Source of the DNA: CAWKPF01 sp963851415
GTDB lineage: Bacteria > Acidobacteriota > Thermoanaerobaculia > Multivoradales > Multivoraceae
Length of the DNA stretch: 64,000 nt
Assembly (NCBI GenBank): GCA_963851415.1
Contig: CAWKPF010000002.1
Span: 2,852,001-2,916,000, forward strand
Direction of reading: 5' to 3'
Of the stretch, positions 45,473 to 52,912 are shown piece by piece. The notes beneath the pieces are model-generated. The model had not been told where the DNA came from. It ran no database searches and saw only the letters and a program-made list of their open reading frames with translations. A program made the translations under genes and the position numbers. Position 1 is the first letter of the stretch. The number at the start of each line of letters is the position of its first letter.

Positions 45473-45926
45473 CTCCGAGGGGGCTTGCGTGTCCTCTGAG
45501 CCCGAGGCCGGAGACCAGACCGGGGGGTGGTCGGCCCTGCGGGAATCTCCTCCGGTCCGGCGAGTGGAACGGTTCATGTTCGTCTACGGGGTGGTCGCGG
45601 CGGCCGCTGTTCTGGTGGTCCGAGGCATGGCCAGCGCCGCTGTCTTGACACTCACAGTGACGGCCGGTATCTTCCTTTTCCGGGCGTTGCAGTTACAGGT
45701 GAGCCTGCTGGAGCCGCGCCATGATGGCCGTCTCGGCCCTCTCGATGGCCTACTGCTTCTGCTGCGTCTGTCCTTCTTGGGGGTGCTCCTGCTCGGGGCC
45801 CTCTATCTCGGGTCGAGATATCAACGAGCACTGATCCTGGGTCTGGGAGCCCTTCCGATGGCGCTCATGACGGAAGCGGTCTTGCAGGCCCTGGGGATCG
45901 TGCGAGGTTCTACGAATGGCGGCTGA
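45465..45926 (+). CDS. atpI: ATP synthase subunit I-like membrane protein
   Basis: A 153-residue protein with four predicted membrane helices (about 38-58, 62-80, 97-115 and 121-143) and short polar ends, in the position of subunit I, the c-ring assembly chaperone. Sequence similarity is weak, so the call rests on topology and context. GTG at 45465 overlaps atpZ; GTG at 45489 is an alternative. It overlaps atpB by 11 bp. Confidence 0.65.
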   Translation: MADSEGACVSSEPEAGDQTGGWSALRESPPVRRVERFMFVYGVVAAAAVLVVRGMASAAVLTLTVTAGIFLFRALQLQVSLLEPRHDGRLGPLDGLLLLLRLSFLGVLLLGALYLGSRYQRALILGLGALPMALMTEAVLQALGIVRGSTNGG

Positions 45927-46653
45927 AGGCGAGCACTCGATTTTCTACGGACCGGTGAATACCGTCTGGGAGAAAACGGTCGAGGCGGTTGGGATGACGG
46001 ACAAGTGGCCGGCTCACGTGCCCGACCACGTGATCATGTCGATCTTCGTGGTCGTCGTCTGCGCGTTGATCTTCATCCCGCTCGGGCGCTCACTCAAGAA
46101 GGACCGACCTGGCGGTTTTCAGCAGATGATGGAGCTGCTCTACGAGGGGCTCTACAACATGATCGAAGATGCGGTGGGGCACGGTGCCGGCAAACGGTTT
46201 CTTCCCCTGATTGCCAGCTTCGCGATCTTCATCTTCATCTCGAACCTGTGTGGCAGCTTCTTCTTCCTGCAGCCTCCTACGCAGAGCGTCAACGTGACCT
46301 TCGCGCTTTCGATCACGGCCTGGGTCTTCTACCACTTGATGGGGCTGCGCTCTCACGGCCTCGGCTACTTCAAGCAGTTTCTGGGTCCAGGACCTCCGCC
46401 GATGTGGTTGTGGCCCTTGATGCTCCCCATCGAATTGATCAGCCATGCCGCCCGTGTGTTCTCGCTCGGTCTGCGTCTCTATGGCAACATCTTCGGTGAG
46501 CATATTGCCCTGGGTATCATCGCGAGCCTCATTCCGTTCCTGCTACCGCTGCCGATTCAAGCTCTGGGTCTGTTCGCGGCACTGATCCAGACGTTCATCT
46601 TCATCATCTTGACGACGTTGTACATCGCCGGTGCGGAAGCCGAAGAACACTGA
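45916..46653 (+). CDS. atpB: ATP synthase F0 subunit a
   Basis: The stator channel subunit that passes ions to the c-ring. The 245-residue protein has five or six membrane helices and the essential Arg in VFSLGLRLYGNIFGEH. ISNLCGSFFFLQPPTQSVNVTFAL is the conserved helix-2 region. Encoded between atpI and atpE. Confidence 0.95.
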   Translation: MAAEGEHSIFYGPVNTVWEKTVEAVGMTDKWPAHVPDHVIMSIFVVVVCALIFIPLGRSLKKDRPGGFQQMMELLYEGLYNMIEDAVGHGAGKRFLPLIASFAIFIFISNLCGSFFFLQPPTQSVNVTFALSITAWVFYHLMGLRSHGLGYFKQFLGPGPPPMWLWPLMLPIELISHAARVFSLGLRLYGNIFGEHIALGIIASLIPFLLPLPIQALGLFAALIQTFIFIILTTLYIAGAEAEEH

Positions 46654-46736
46654 TCCCGGGATACCGATTTCTCAGCCCTTGCCGCACAGGCGGCTCAGCA
46701 ACCTCAAGCAATGCCGACTCAGGAGGAGTCTTGGAA

Positions 46737-47039
46737 ATGAAGAAGTGGTCATTGATGGTACTCATAGCACTCGCGTGTGCCTTCGTCGCTCTACCGGTGA
46801 TGGCAGCCGAAGCCGAGGGTGGCACCGGCGGGCTGGGCTTTGGAATCGCAGCCATCGGGCTGGGTATCGCCGCCGCAGGAGGTGCGCTGGGGCAGGGTCG
46901 CGCCGCGGGAGAGGCTTGCGCTGGTATGGCGCGCAACCCGGGCGCCAGTGCTCGTATCCAGACGGCTCTTCTGCTCGCCCTGGCGTTCATGGAGTCACTG
47001 GTCATCTTCACCTGGGTGATGGTCTTCCTCAAGGGTTGA
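46737..47039 (+). CDS. atpE: ATP synthase F0 subunit c
   Basis: The 100-residue ring subunit. It has a signal-like N-terminal extension (1-24, cleavage likely near VMAA), then two helices around the polar loop ARNPGAS. The carboxylate is Glu86 in ALAFMESLVIF. Gln53 (GQG) and Ser87 match positions that coordinate Na+ in sodium-type rings such as Ilyobacter, though Thr and Tyr of that set are Leu and Phe. ATG at 46737 is chosen for the AGGAGG at 46721-46726; a TTG at 46731 is too close. The F1 genes do not follow. Confidence 0.93.
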   Translation: MKKWSLMVLIALACAFVALPVMAAEAEGGTGGLGFGIAAIGLGIAAAGGALGQGRAAGEACAGMARNPGASARIQTALLLALAFMESLVIFTWVMVFLKG

Positions 47040-47398
47040 TCCCGGCGGCTCGCTGATTCGCTGACCTGGCCGGGGAGCGTCGTCTCCCCGTGCCACCTTG
47101 GCCTCTCCAGGAGGACATCGGTGTCCACCGGAGAGGTCCGCCGCCCCCGGGTTTCCGGACGGGAACTCGTATTTGCGGCCCCTTTTTCGCTGTTTCGTTG
47201 CCGGCGTGAATCCTCTTCGCAGTTGGCACCGAACATGCTTCTGGAAAGAGCACAGTGGTCGACGTGTCGATACCCTCGATCGGGTCGGACGAACGAAGCC
47301 GCGCGATCGGGGGGTCAGTGCCCCGGTTCCGACGTGGAACCAGAGGTCTGGAGGCACACACCGGCAGGCGACCGTTCTGAGCGATCCAGGGAGTATCG
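47040..47398 (+). other. Intergenic region between atpE and the sigma factor gene
   Basis: 359 bp with no convincing gene. A hairpin at 47102-47136 (outer CCTCTCC/GGAGAGG, inner GGACA/TGTCC) may end the atp transcript, though no T-run follows. A candidate sigma-54 promoter lies at 47223-47240. Confidence 0.6.
47223..47240 (+). promoter_or_regulatory. Candidate sigma-54 promoter of the ECF sigma gene
   Basis: TTGGCACCGAACATGCTT: GG at 47225-47226 and GC at 47237-47238 have the exact -24/-12 spacing of TGGCAC-N5-TTGC promoters. Two non-invariant positions deviate. The predicted leader to the ATG at 47399 is about 150 nt. Confidence 0.45.
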
Positions 47399-48019
47399 AT
47401 GGCTACGGCAAGCGAACAGCACAAGCGGGGATGGGACTTCGAGGCGGCGGCCATGCCCTACGTCGACAGTCTCTACAACACCGCCTATCGCATGGCGCGC
47501 AATGCCGAGGATGCTCAGGATCTGGTCCAGGAAACCTATCTGAAGGCGTACAAGTACTACGACAAGTTCCAGGAAGGAACGAACTTCAAGGCCTGGCTGT
47601 TCAAGATCCTCAAGAACACGTTCATCAACAGCTACCGCAAAAAGCAGCAGCAGCCGGCCCAGAGCGCGTTCTCCGACATCGAGGACACGTTCGAGTCTCG
47701 CTTGGACGACGAGGTCCTGCGCAAGAATCTCACTCCGGAAGACGAGCTGCTGGAGCATGTGCTCGATCAGGACGTGCAGCGGGCGCTCGACATTCTCCCC
47801 GAGGATTACCGCATGGTCGTCGTGTTGGCCGATCTCGAAGGCTTCGCCTACAAGGAGATCGCCGAGATTCTCGACGTTCCCGTGGGTACGGTGATGAGCC
47901 GACTCTATCGAGGGCGTCGCTTGCTCGAGAAGACGATGCTCGACTACGCTCGCGAGCATGGATATCTGGGCGAGGAAGAAGTTCCGTCGAAGATGCGTAG
48001 CCGAAGCGCGGCGACCTGA
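47399..48019 (+). CDS. ECF-family RNA polymerase sigma factor
   Basis: A 206-residue group 4 sigma factor. Region 2 is AAAMPYVDSLYNTAYRMARNAEDAQDLVQETYLKAYKYYDKF with FKAWLFKILKNTFINSYRK; region 4 is ALDILPEDYRMVVVLADLEGFAYKEIAEILDVPVGTVMSRLYRGRRLL. It resembles the SigR/RpoE type that is partnered by zinc-binding anti-sigma factors, and such a gene follows at 48254. The target promoters are unknown. Confidence 0.93.
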   Translation: MATASEQHKRGWDFEAAAMPYVDSLYNTAYRMARNAEDAQDLVQETYLKAYKYYDKFQEGTNFKAWLFKILKNTFINSYRKKQQQPAQSAFSDIEDTFESRLDDEVLRKNLTPEDELLEHVLDQDVQRALDILPEDYRMVVVLADLEGFAYKEIAEILDVPVGTVMSRLYRGRRLLEKTMLDYAREHGYLGEEEVPSKMRSRSAAT

Positions 48020-48253
48020 GACCGTTCCCTCGAGCGCTCACTCCCTCTCCCGCGGGCAGAGGCCCCGGACGCAGTGGTGCCGACTTCGGAAGGTCTCTGG
48101 CCGACCGTTGGCCAAAGCATTTCGTCCCTGCTTCGTACCGAGAGCCAGGAATAAGTTCCGGCAGGGTGTCGTTACAGTCCACGGGTGATACACCTGCCGG
48201 GTGGTAACCCGCACTTCATTCTCCATTGGCAACGAACCCTCTGGACGGCCGCA

Positions 48254-48493
48254 ATGATCGAACGGACCAAAGTGACCGAACTGCTCTTTCGCGCAGTGGA
48301 CGAAGAGCTCGATCTCGAAGAATCCGCGTTGCTGCAGAGGCAGATCGATAGTTGTGAGGAGTGTGCCCGAGAGGCGGTTTATGTCCGCGCCGTTGTTCAG
48401 CTGGTCAGGCAACGGTGTGTCCGAATCTCGGCGCCGATCAGCCTCCGCCTGCGAATCCTCAATCAGTTCGATCACAGACGCCGAGAGCAATGA
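48254..48493 (+). CDS. Zinc-type anti-sigma factor (RsrA-like), His ligand replaced
   Basis: A 79-residue soluble protein. FRAVDEELDLEESALLQRQ leads into a zinc-binding helix with Cys34 and Cys37 (CEEC), then VVQLVRQRC with Cys55 and SAPISLRLRIL, the layout of RsrA-like anti-sigma factors. The usual H-x3-C-x2-C is Q-x3-C-x2-C here, so one zinc ligand is missing or supplied elsewhere. ATG at 48254 fits the domain start. It overlaps the thioredoxin-like gene (ATGATGA) and presumably controls the sigma factor encoded 234 bp upstream. Confidence 0.75.
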   Translation: MIERTKVTELLFRAVDEELDLEESALLQRQIDSCEECAREAVYVRAVVQLVRQRCVRISAPISLRLRILNQFDHRRREQ

Positions 48494-48954
48494 TGAATCG
48501 CAGCCCCGTTTGTGGGCGGCTTGCACGCACGGCCCTTCTCCTGGCTGTGGTGACCACCTCCGCGGCGTTCCCCCAGGGTTGGCGGCTCGACGGTCTCGAT
48601 GGCGCGAGCCTCGACTCGAGCCAGCTGAGCTCCGGGCAGTTCGTGCTGGTGTTCTGGGCATCCTGGTCGCCGAGAGGGCGGGACGTCGTAGAGCGCGTCG
48701 CTGCACTCAATCAGCAGTTCGGTTCCCGCGCCCGTTTCTATCTGGTCAACTTCCAGGAAGACGAGGCCACCGCGAGGCAGTTTTTGGGCAATCGCCGGAG
48801 CGTTCCGGTCTTGCTCGACCGGGACGGGGCTCTTGCCAAGCGTCATGCGGTGCTGAACCTCCCGGGCCTGGTCGTGTTCAAGAACGGTCAAGCCGTCTAT
48901 AGCGGCCGTTTGCCGAACGACGCCGCGGCACTGCTCCAAGGGCATCTCGACTAG
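48490..48954 (+). CDS. Exported thioredoxin-fold protein lacking catalytic cysteines
   Basis: A 154-residue protein with a signal peptide (about 1-28). The mature part has a TlpA/thioredoxin fold: SGQFVLVFWASWSPRGRDVVERV, FYLVNFQEDEATARQFL, VPVLLDRDGALAKRH and the cis-Pro segment LPGLVVFKNGQAVYSGRL. The active site expected as WC-x-x-C is WSPRG, with Ser60 and Gly63, so it cannot do dithiol exchange. It may bind, scaffold or sense. Start overlaps the anti-sigma stop. The third gene of the sigma unit. Confidence 0.75.
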   Translation: MMNRSPVCGRLARTALLLAVVTTSAAFPQGWRLDGLDGASLDSSQLSSGQFVLVFWASWSPRGRDVVERVAALNQQFGSRARFYLVNFQEDEATARQFLGNRRSVPVLLDRDGALAKRHAVLNLPGLVVFKNGQAVYSGRLPNDAAALLQGHLD

Positions 48955-49027
48955 TCCAGCACGGACTTCTCGAATCGCTCCAACGACGAGGATGACGTCG
49001 ACACCGCGGCGCAACCGCTGTGAGACG

Positions 49028-49076
49028 AGGCGGGACGTGATACCATCCCGCCTGGCCTCGACTCCGAGGCCCTTTT
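49028..49076 (+). terminator. Double inverted repeat with T-tract
   Basis: AGGCGGGA/TCCCGCCT (49028-49053) is followed by GGCCTCG-ACTC-CGAGGCC and CTTTT (49054-49076). It probably ends the sigma factor transcript. It also spans the candidate M23 promoter, so its first arm could act on that promoter instead. Confidence 0.6.
49038..49046 (+). promoter_or_regulatory. Extended -10 promoter of the M23 peptidase gene
   Basis: TG-A-TACCAT, an extended -10 lying in the loop of the first inverted repeat. The predicted start near 49053 gives a leader of about 30 nt containing the second hairpin. Confidence 0.4.
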
Positions 49077-49082
49077 CCTGTC

Positions 49083-50456
49083 ATGAGCTTACGGTTGATT
49101 CACGGGCGCAACTCAGCGCTTGCACGCATCGCTTCGCTGCTCGTCGTGTTGACGATCCTGGCGGGGCTGGATCTTGCCATTCGGGCGCTCCGCGCCGAGG
49201 CGGGATCGCCGCTACCGGTCGTCGCGACGTCACCCTTCACTGGCGTCTTGCTGCCTGGAGGCGATCTCTCGCCGGAGGTGCTCGAGGACAGGCCCGTTCC
49301 CGTGGTGTATCGCTTCGAGCGTGGCGACACCCTGCAGCGCGTTTTCGAGCGCCTCGGGCTCGACCGGTCCGCGGCCTGGGAAGCGGCGCAAGCAGCGATC
49401 AGGCGGGTCGATCCCACCGCTCTGCGTGCCGGCGAGCGCTATACCGCGTACTTCGCAGGAGACGCGTTGACTTCGGTGTCCTGGAAGCTCGCCGAGCAGG
49501 GTCGATTCTGGATGGATCGCGACCGCGGCGGGTGGTCTGAGCGCATCGAAGCCTCGCAGCGAACGGTCGTACGGCGAGCCGTCCGGGGGACCCTCGAGGG
49601 ATCTCTCGAGAGCTCGATCATCGAGGCGGGGGCTCCCGCCGTCCTGGCCTATGAGATGGCAGACGTTCTTCAATGGGACCTCGACTTCAACCGCGATCTT
49701 CGATTCGGTGACGAGTTCCAGATCGCATTCCAAGAGAGTCGGATCGACGGACGTTTTCACAAGATCGAGTCGATCGAAGCGCTCACCTACAGGAATCGGG
49801 GTCGCTCACTCGAGGCGTACCGCTTCGGCGACGAAGGGCTCTACTTCGATGCCGAGGGTAAGCCGCTGCGCAAGCAGTTCCTGCGCTCCCCGCTCAAGTT
49901 CTCACGCATCACCTCGCGATTCAGCCCACGGCGCTTTCACCCGGTGCTGAAGAAGTATCGTCCGCACTACGGAGTGGACTACGGCGCACCCAAGGGAACG
50001 CCCGTGCGGGTGACTGCCAACGGCGTGGTGTCATCGGCAGGGTGGACGAAGGGTGGGGGGAAGACAGTCAAGATTCGCCATCCGAACGGCTACCTGACGG
50101 CCTATCTCCACCTCTCGAAGTTCGGCGCAGGAGTCACGGCGGGCGCGCGAGTCAAGCAGGGAGACGTGATCGGCTACGTTGGCAGCACGGGCCTCGCGAC
50201 CGCCTCGCATCTCGACTATCGGGTCCAGCAGAACGGCACGTGGATCAATCCACTCTCCCTGAGCGCCGAGAACCAGCCCGCCGAGCCGATTCCGGCCGAC
50301 CAGCTGGCGAGCTTCGAGCGCGAGCGTGAGCGGCTTCGCGGCTGGCTCGATTCGGCTCCGTCGACCCCTTCGAACGCGGATGACTCCGTCGTCGCACAGG
50401 CTGCGCCGAGACCGGGAGCGTCCGCGAGCAGCCCGGCCATGGCCAGCACGGACTGA
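49083..50456 (+). CDS. M23 family metallopeptidase
   Basis: A 457-residue envelope protein with an N-terminal membrane anchor (about 14-34). A LysM/OapA-like region (about 75-150, YRFERGDTLQRVFERLGL) precedes the LytM domain (about 275-400). Zinc ligands are in RPHYGVDYGAP (H-x3-D) and HLDYRV, with YLHLS between. Such enzymes cut peptidoglycan cross-links or activate amidases during division and growth. A disordered Ser/Pro tail follows. No Shine-Dalgarno is evident before the ATG. The GHMP kinase gene follows after 14 bp. Confidence 0.9.
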   Translation: MSLRLIHGRNSALARIASLLVVLTILAGLDLAIRALRAEAGSPLPVVATSPFTGVLLPGGDLSPEVLEDRPVPVVYRFERGDTLQRVFERLGLDRSAAWEAAQAAIRRVDPTALRAGERYTAYFAGDALTSVSWKLAEQGRFWMDRDRGGWSERIEASQRTVVRRAVRGTLEGSLESSIIEAGAPAVLAYEMADVLQWDLDFNRDLRFGDEFQIAFQESRIDGRFHKIESIEALTYRNRGRSLEAYRFGDEGLYFDAEGKPLRKQFLRSPLKFSRITSRFSPRRFHPVLKKYRPHYGVDYGAPKGTPVRVTANGVVSSAGWTKGGGKTVKIRHPNGYLTAYLHLSKFGAGVTAGARVKQGDVIGYVGSTGLATASHLDYRVQQNGTWINPLSLSAENQPAEPIPADQLASFERERERLRGWLDSAPSTPSNADDSVVAQAAPRPGASASSPAMASTD

Positions 50457-50470
50457 GCGAGCCTCCGTCG

Positions 50471-51493
50471 GTGAGTGCTGCGGCGTGGGTGACCGCGCGG
50501 ACCGGATGCCGGGTCGATCTCGCTGGCGGGACGCTCGATATCTGGCCCCTGGGTGTCCTTCATCGCGGTGCGAGTACGCTCAATGTGGCGATCGATCTTC
50601 CCGTCGAAGTCACGCTGGGTCCGTCGGAGCGACCCTGCGTGATCCACCGCGACGTCGAGGGGGGTGAGCGCCGTTTCGACGGTGACTGCTGGAAGAGCCT
50701 GCTCGACGCCCCCGAGACTGCCCTACCCGCGTTGATCGCCGAGGAGCTGGGTCTCGGCGAGGTCGAGATCGGAATCCGGAGTACGGCGCCGAGAGGATCG
50801 GGCCTCGGCGCGAGCTCCTCGGTGACCGTTGCCCTGCTGGCCGGGGGGGATCGCCTTCGGGGCGCGCGACCGAGCGAGCCCGATCACCTCGTTGCACGGG
50901 CAAGGGATCTCGAAGCCAGACTGATGGGCCTTCCGACCGGCATCCAGGATCACTTCCCGGCGGTTCTGGGTGGAATCCTGCAGATCGAGCACGGGATCGG
51001 GGGCTACCAGATCAACCGAATCGAGGGCGAGGAGATGAACGGATTCGAGTCCTCGCTGCTGGTCGTGTACTCGGGGCAGAGCCATTTCTCGGCCAGCCAG
51101 AACTGGCAGATGATCCGCCGTCGCCTCGACGGTGAAGCGACGAGCATCGATCTACTCCAGAGGATCGTCGAGGTGGCGGGCTCGATGGTCGAGCCTTTGC
51201 GAGCCGGAGACCTGCCTCGAGTCGGAGAGCTGATGAGCGAGGAGTGGCAGGCTCGCCGCCGGCTGGCGTCCGAGATCGAGACTCCGGCACTGGCACATCT
51301 GCTGCGGTGTGCTCGGGAAGAGGGGGCCTGGGGAGGAAAAGGGTGCGGTGCGGGTGGAGGAGGGTGTCTGGCCCTGCTGTGTCCGCCCGATCGGAGGGCA
51401 GCGGTGGCAGAGACGCTGGAGGCCGAAGGGGCCACGATTCTCGAAGCACCGCTGCGTCGGACCGGGCTCGAGGTGACTGGCGAGCCGAGGTGA
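50471..51493 (+). CDS. GHMP family sugar kinase, possibly heptose kinase HddA-like
   Basis: A 340-residue GHMP-fold kinase. RTGCRVDLAGGTLDIWPLG is the N-terminal sugar-binding signature; the ATP loop is PRGSGLGASSSVTVALLAG (about 112-130); GGKGCGAGGGGCLALLC is the C-terminal GHMP motif. It most resembles D-glycero-alpha-D-manno-heptose 7-phosphate kinase and fucokinase-like enzymes; substrate not certain. Starts with GTG 14 bp after the M23 stop. A second heptose-type kinase of a different family (43863-45032) lies 5 kb away. Confidence 0.75.
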   Translation: MSAAAWVTARTGCRVDLAGGTLDIWPLGVLHRGASTLNVAIDLPVEVTLGPSERPCVIHRDVEGGERRFDGDCWKSLLDAPETALPALIAEELGLGEVEIGIRSTAPRGSGLGASSSVTVALLAGGDRLRGARPSEPDHLVARARDLEARLMGLPTGIQDHFPAVLGGILQIEHGIGGYQINRIEGEEMNGFESSLLVVYSGQSHFSASQNWQMIRRRLDGEATSIDLLQRIVEVAGSMVEPLRAGDLPRVGELMSEEWQARRRLASEIETPALAHLLRCAREEGAWGGKGCGAGGGGCLALLCPPDRRAAVAETLEAEGATILEAPLRRTGLEVTGEPR

Positions 51494-51504
51494 CTCGGCT
51501 GGGG

Positions 51505-52893
51505 TCAGCGACCCTGTACCCGGCGCTCCAGCGCGTCCCAGGCTTCGAGAGGACCGAGATCCTCTCCGAGGATCAGTTCCCGGGAATCGCTCCAGCCCTC
51601 TTCGTCGATCGCCTCGCGATACCGGATCCGGTTCTGTTCGCCGATCCAGGCGGCGATGACTCGTCGTCCATCCGAAGACAGGAACAGGCGATCAGGCGAT
51701 CGGTCCTGGGTCGTCGCTGCAAAGCGGGAAACCCGCGAGACGGACCCCTGCCCGTCGGAGCTTCCATCGGAGACCGGGCCGCTGACCAGACCGATCAGGA
51801 TGATGTGAGCGCGTGCCTTGCGGATCTGATCGACCGGTCCGGGTCGCAATTCCCGCGCGCCGATCAGGATGATGTGCGCCCGTGCCGCTTCCGCCACGGA
51901 GATTCGCACATCGTCGAGATCCTCAGCGCAGGCTCCCGCCGACGCGGTGCTGATCAGGGACTCGGCGCGCGCCGCCAGATAGTGGCGCAGGCTGTCCTGC
52001 AGTGGCTCGCCGAGCGCCAGGACCTCGTCACCGAGGAGGCGTCCGAGTGCCGCCGCTTGATCGCTCGAGCAGGGATCGAGGTTCGTGGTGCGTACGAAAT
52101 CCTCGGCGCCGTCGGCCACCTCGGTGAGCTCCCCGGGCAGCGGGCTCACGGTCAAGGTCACCAGCTCTCCGCTGAGAGTGTGCGTGAACGCGATGGCCAC
52201 GGAGTTGTGATCGGGGCCGGGCACCACGATTGGCTCGATGGTGGCGAAGCCCACCTCGGGGGCCTCGACCGAGTCGGGCACCATGGCCGAGAGCGAATGG
52301 ACCCGGTTGGGGCTCTGGAACTCTCCGTCGATCAACACCAGCGGCGCATAGAGCGCGCCTGCATCCTCCTCCTGCCATACAGTGTGGAGGATGGTCCGTT
52401 GGCGAGCCGGCTGGTCTCCCTCGGCGGGCAACGCATCACGGGTGACCGCGAGATGGGGAGTGCTCTTGAAGCTGTAGGGGTTGCCCGAGACTTCGATCAC
52501 GTCGCCCCAGTCTTGCCCGCGACGACCGACCAGATTGATCTCCGCGTTGACTCGCTCGGTGAGGCTCGACCAGGCGATGTAGAGAGTGTCGGAACCGGCC
52601 TCGTAGACCAGCGAGGCGCTACGCTCGACCCCGCGGCTCGCGGTTCCCGGGACCAGAAGGCGCTCACTCGAGTCTCCCCGGATGATCTCGAGCGCCAGGA
52701 CCACATTGCTCTCGCGAACGGCCTCGCCCTCCGGGAAGAGCTCTCCGTAGGTCCCGACCAGGACCCTCAGCAGCTCGCCCTCGGGTCCCAGGACCGACTC
52801 GGCAGCCAGGGCCGCAGGCGCTGTCGCGACCAGCAGTGCGAGTAGGGCCAATGCCCCGAGCGCCGTGCGTCGCAGTAGGTGTGAGAGGTTCAT
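51505..52893 (-). CDS. Secreted protein of unknown function with internal repeat
   Basis: A 462-residue protein with a clear signal peptide (about 1-30, ALAAES). The N-terminal 240 residues are strand-rich (YEAGSDTLYIAWSS, RTILHTVWQEEDAGALYAP, NSVAIAFTHTLSG), suggesting a beta-propeller or sandwich. Two copies of ARAHIILIG lie 23 residues apart (about 338 and 361), encoded by a 27-nt direct repeat. The C-terminal part returns to strands (RLFLSSDGRRVIAAWIGEQ). No family recognised. It follows the TPR gene by 19 bp, probably as one operon. Confidence 0.7.
   Translation of the reverse strand: MNLSHLLRRTALGALALLALLVATAPAALAAESVLGPEGELLRVLVGTYGELFPEGEAVRESNVVLALEIIRGDSSERLLVPGTASRGVERSASLVYEAGSDTLYIAWSSLTERVNAEINLVGRRGQDWGDVIEVSGNPYSFKSTPHLAVTRDALPAEGDQPARQRTILHTVWQEEDAGALYAPLVLIDGEFQSPNRVHSLSAMVPDSVEAPEVGFATIEPIVVPGPDHNSVAIAFTHTLSGELVTLTVSPLPGELTEVADGAEDFVRTTNLDPCSSDQAAALGRLLGDEVLALGEPLQDSLRHYLAARAESLISTASAGACAEDLDDVRISVAEAARAHIILIGARELRPGPVDQIRKARAHIILIGLVSGPVSDGSSDGQGSVSRVSRFAATTQDRSPDRLFLSSDGRRVIAAWIGEQNRIRYREAIDEEGWSDSRELILGEDLGPLEAWDALERRVQGR
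51791..51886. repeat. Two 27-nt direct repeats in frame
   Basis: 51791-51817 and 51860-51886 are identical at 25 of 27 positions and 69 bp apart, so the reading frame is kept. They encode the duplicated ARAHIILIG motif of the secreted protein. Confidence 0.85.
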
Positions 52894-52912
52894 CGCGGGT
52901 CTCGTGTCTCGA

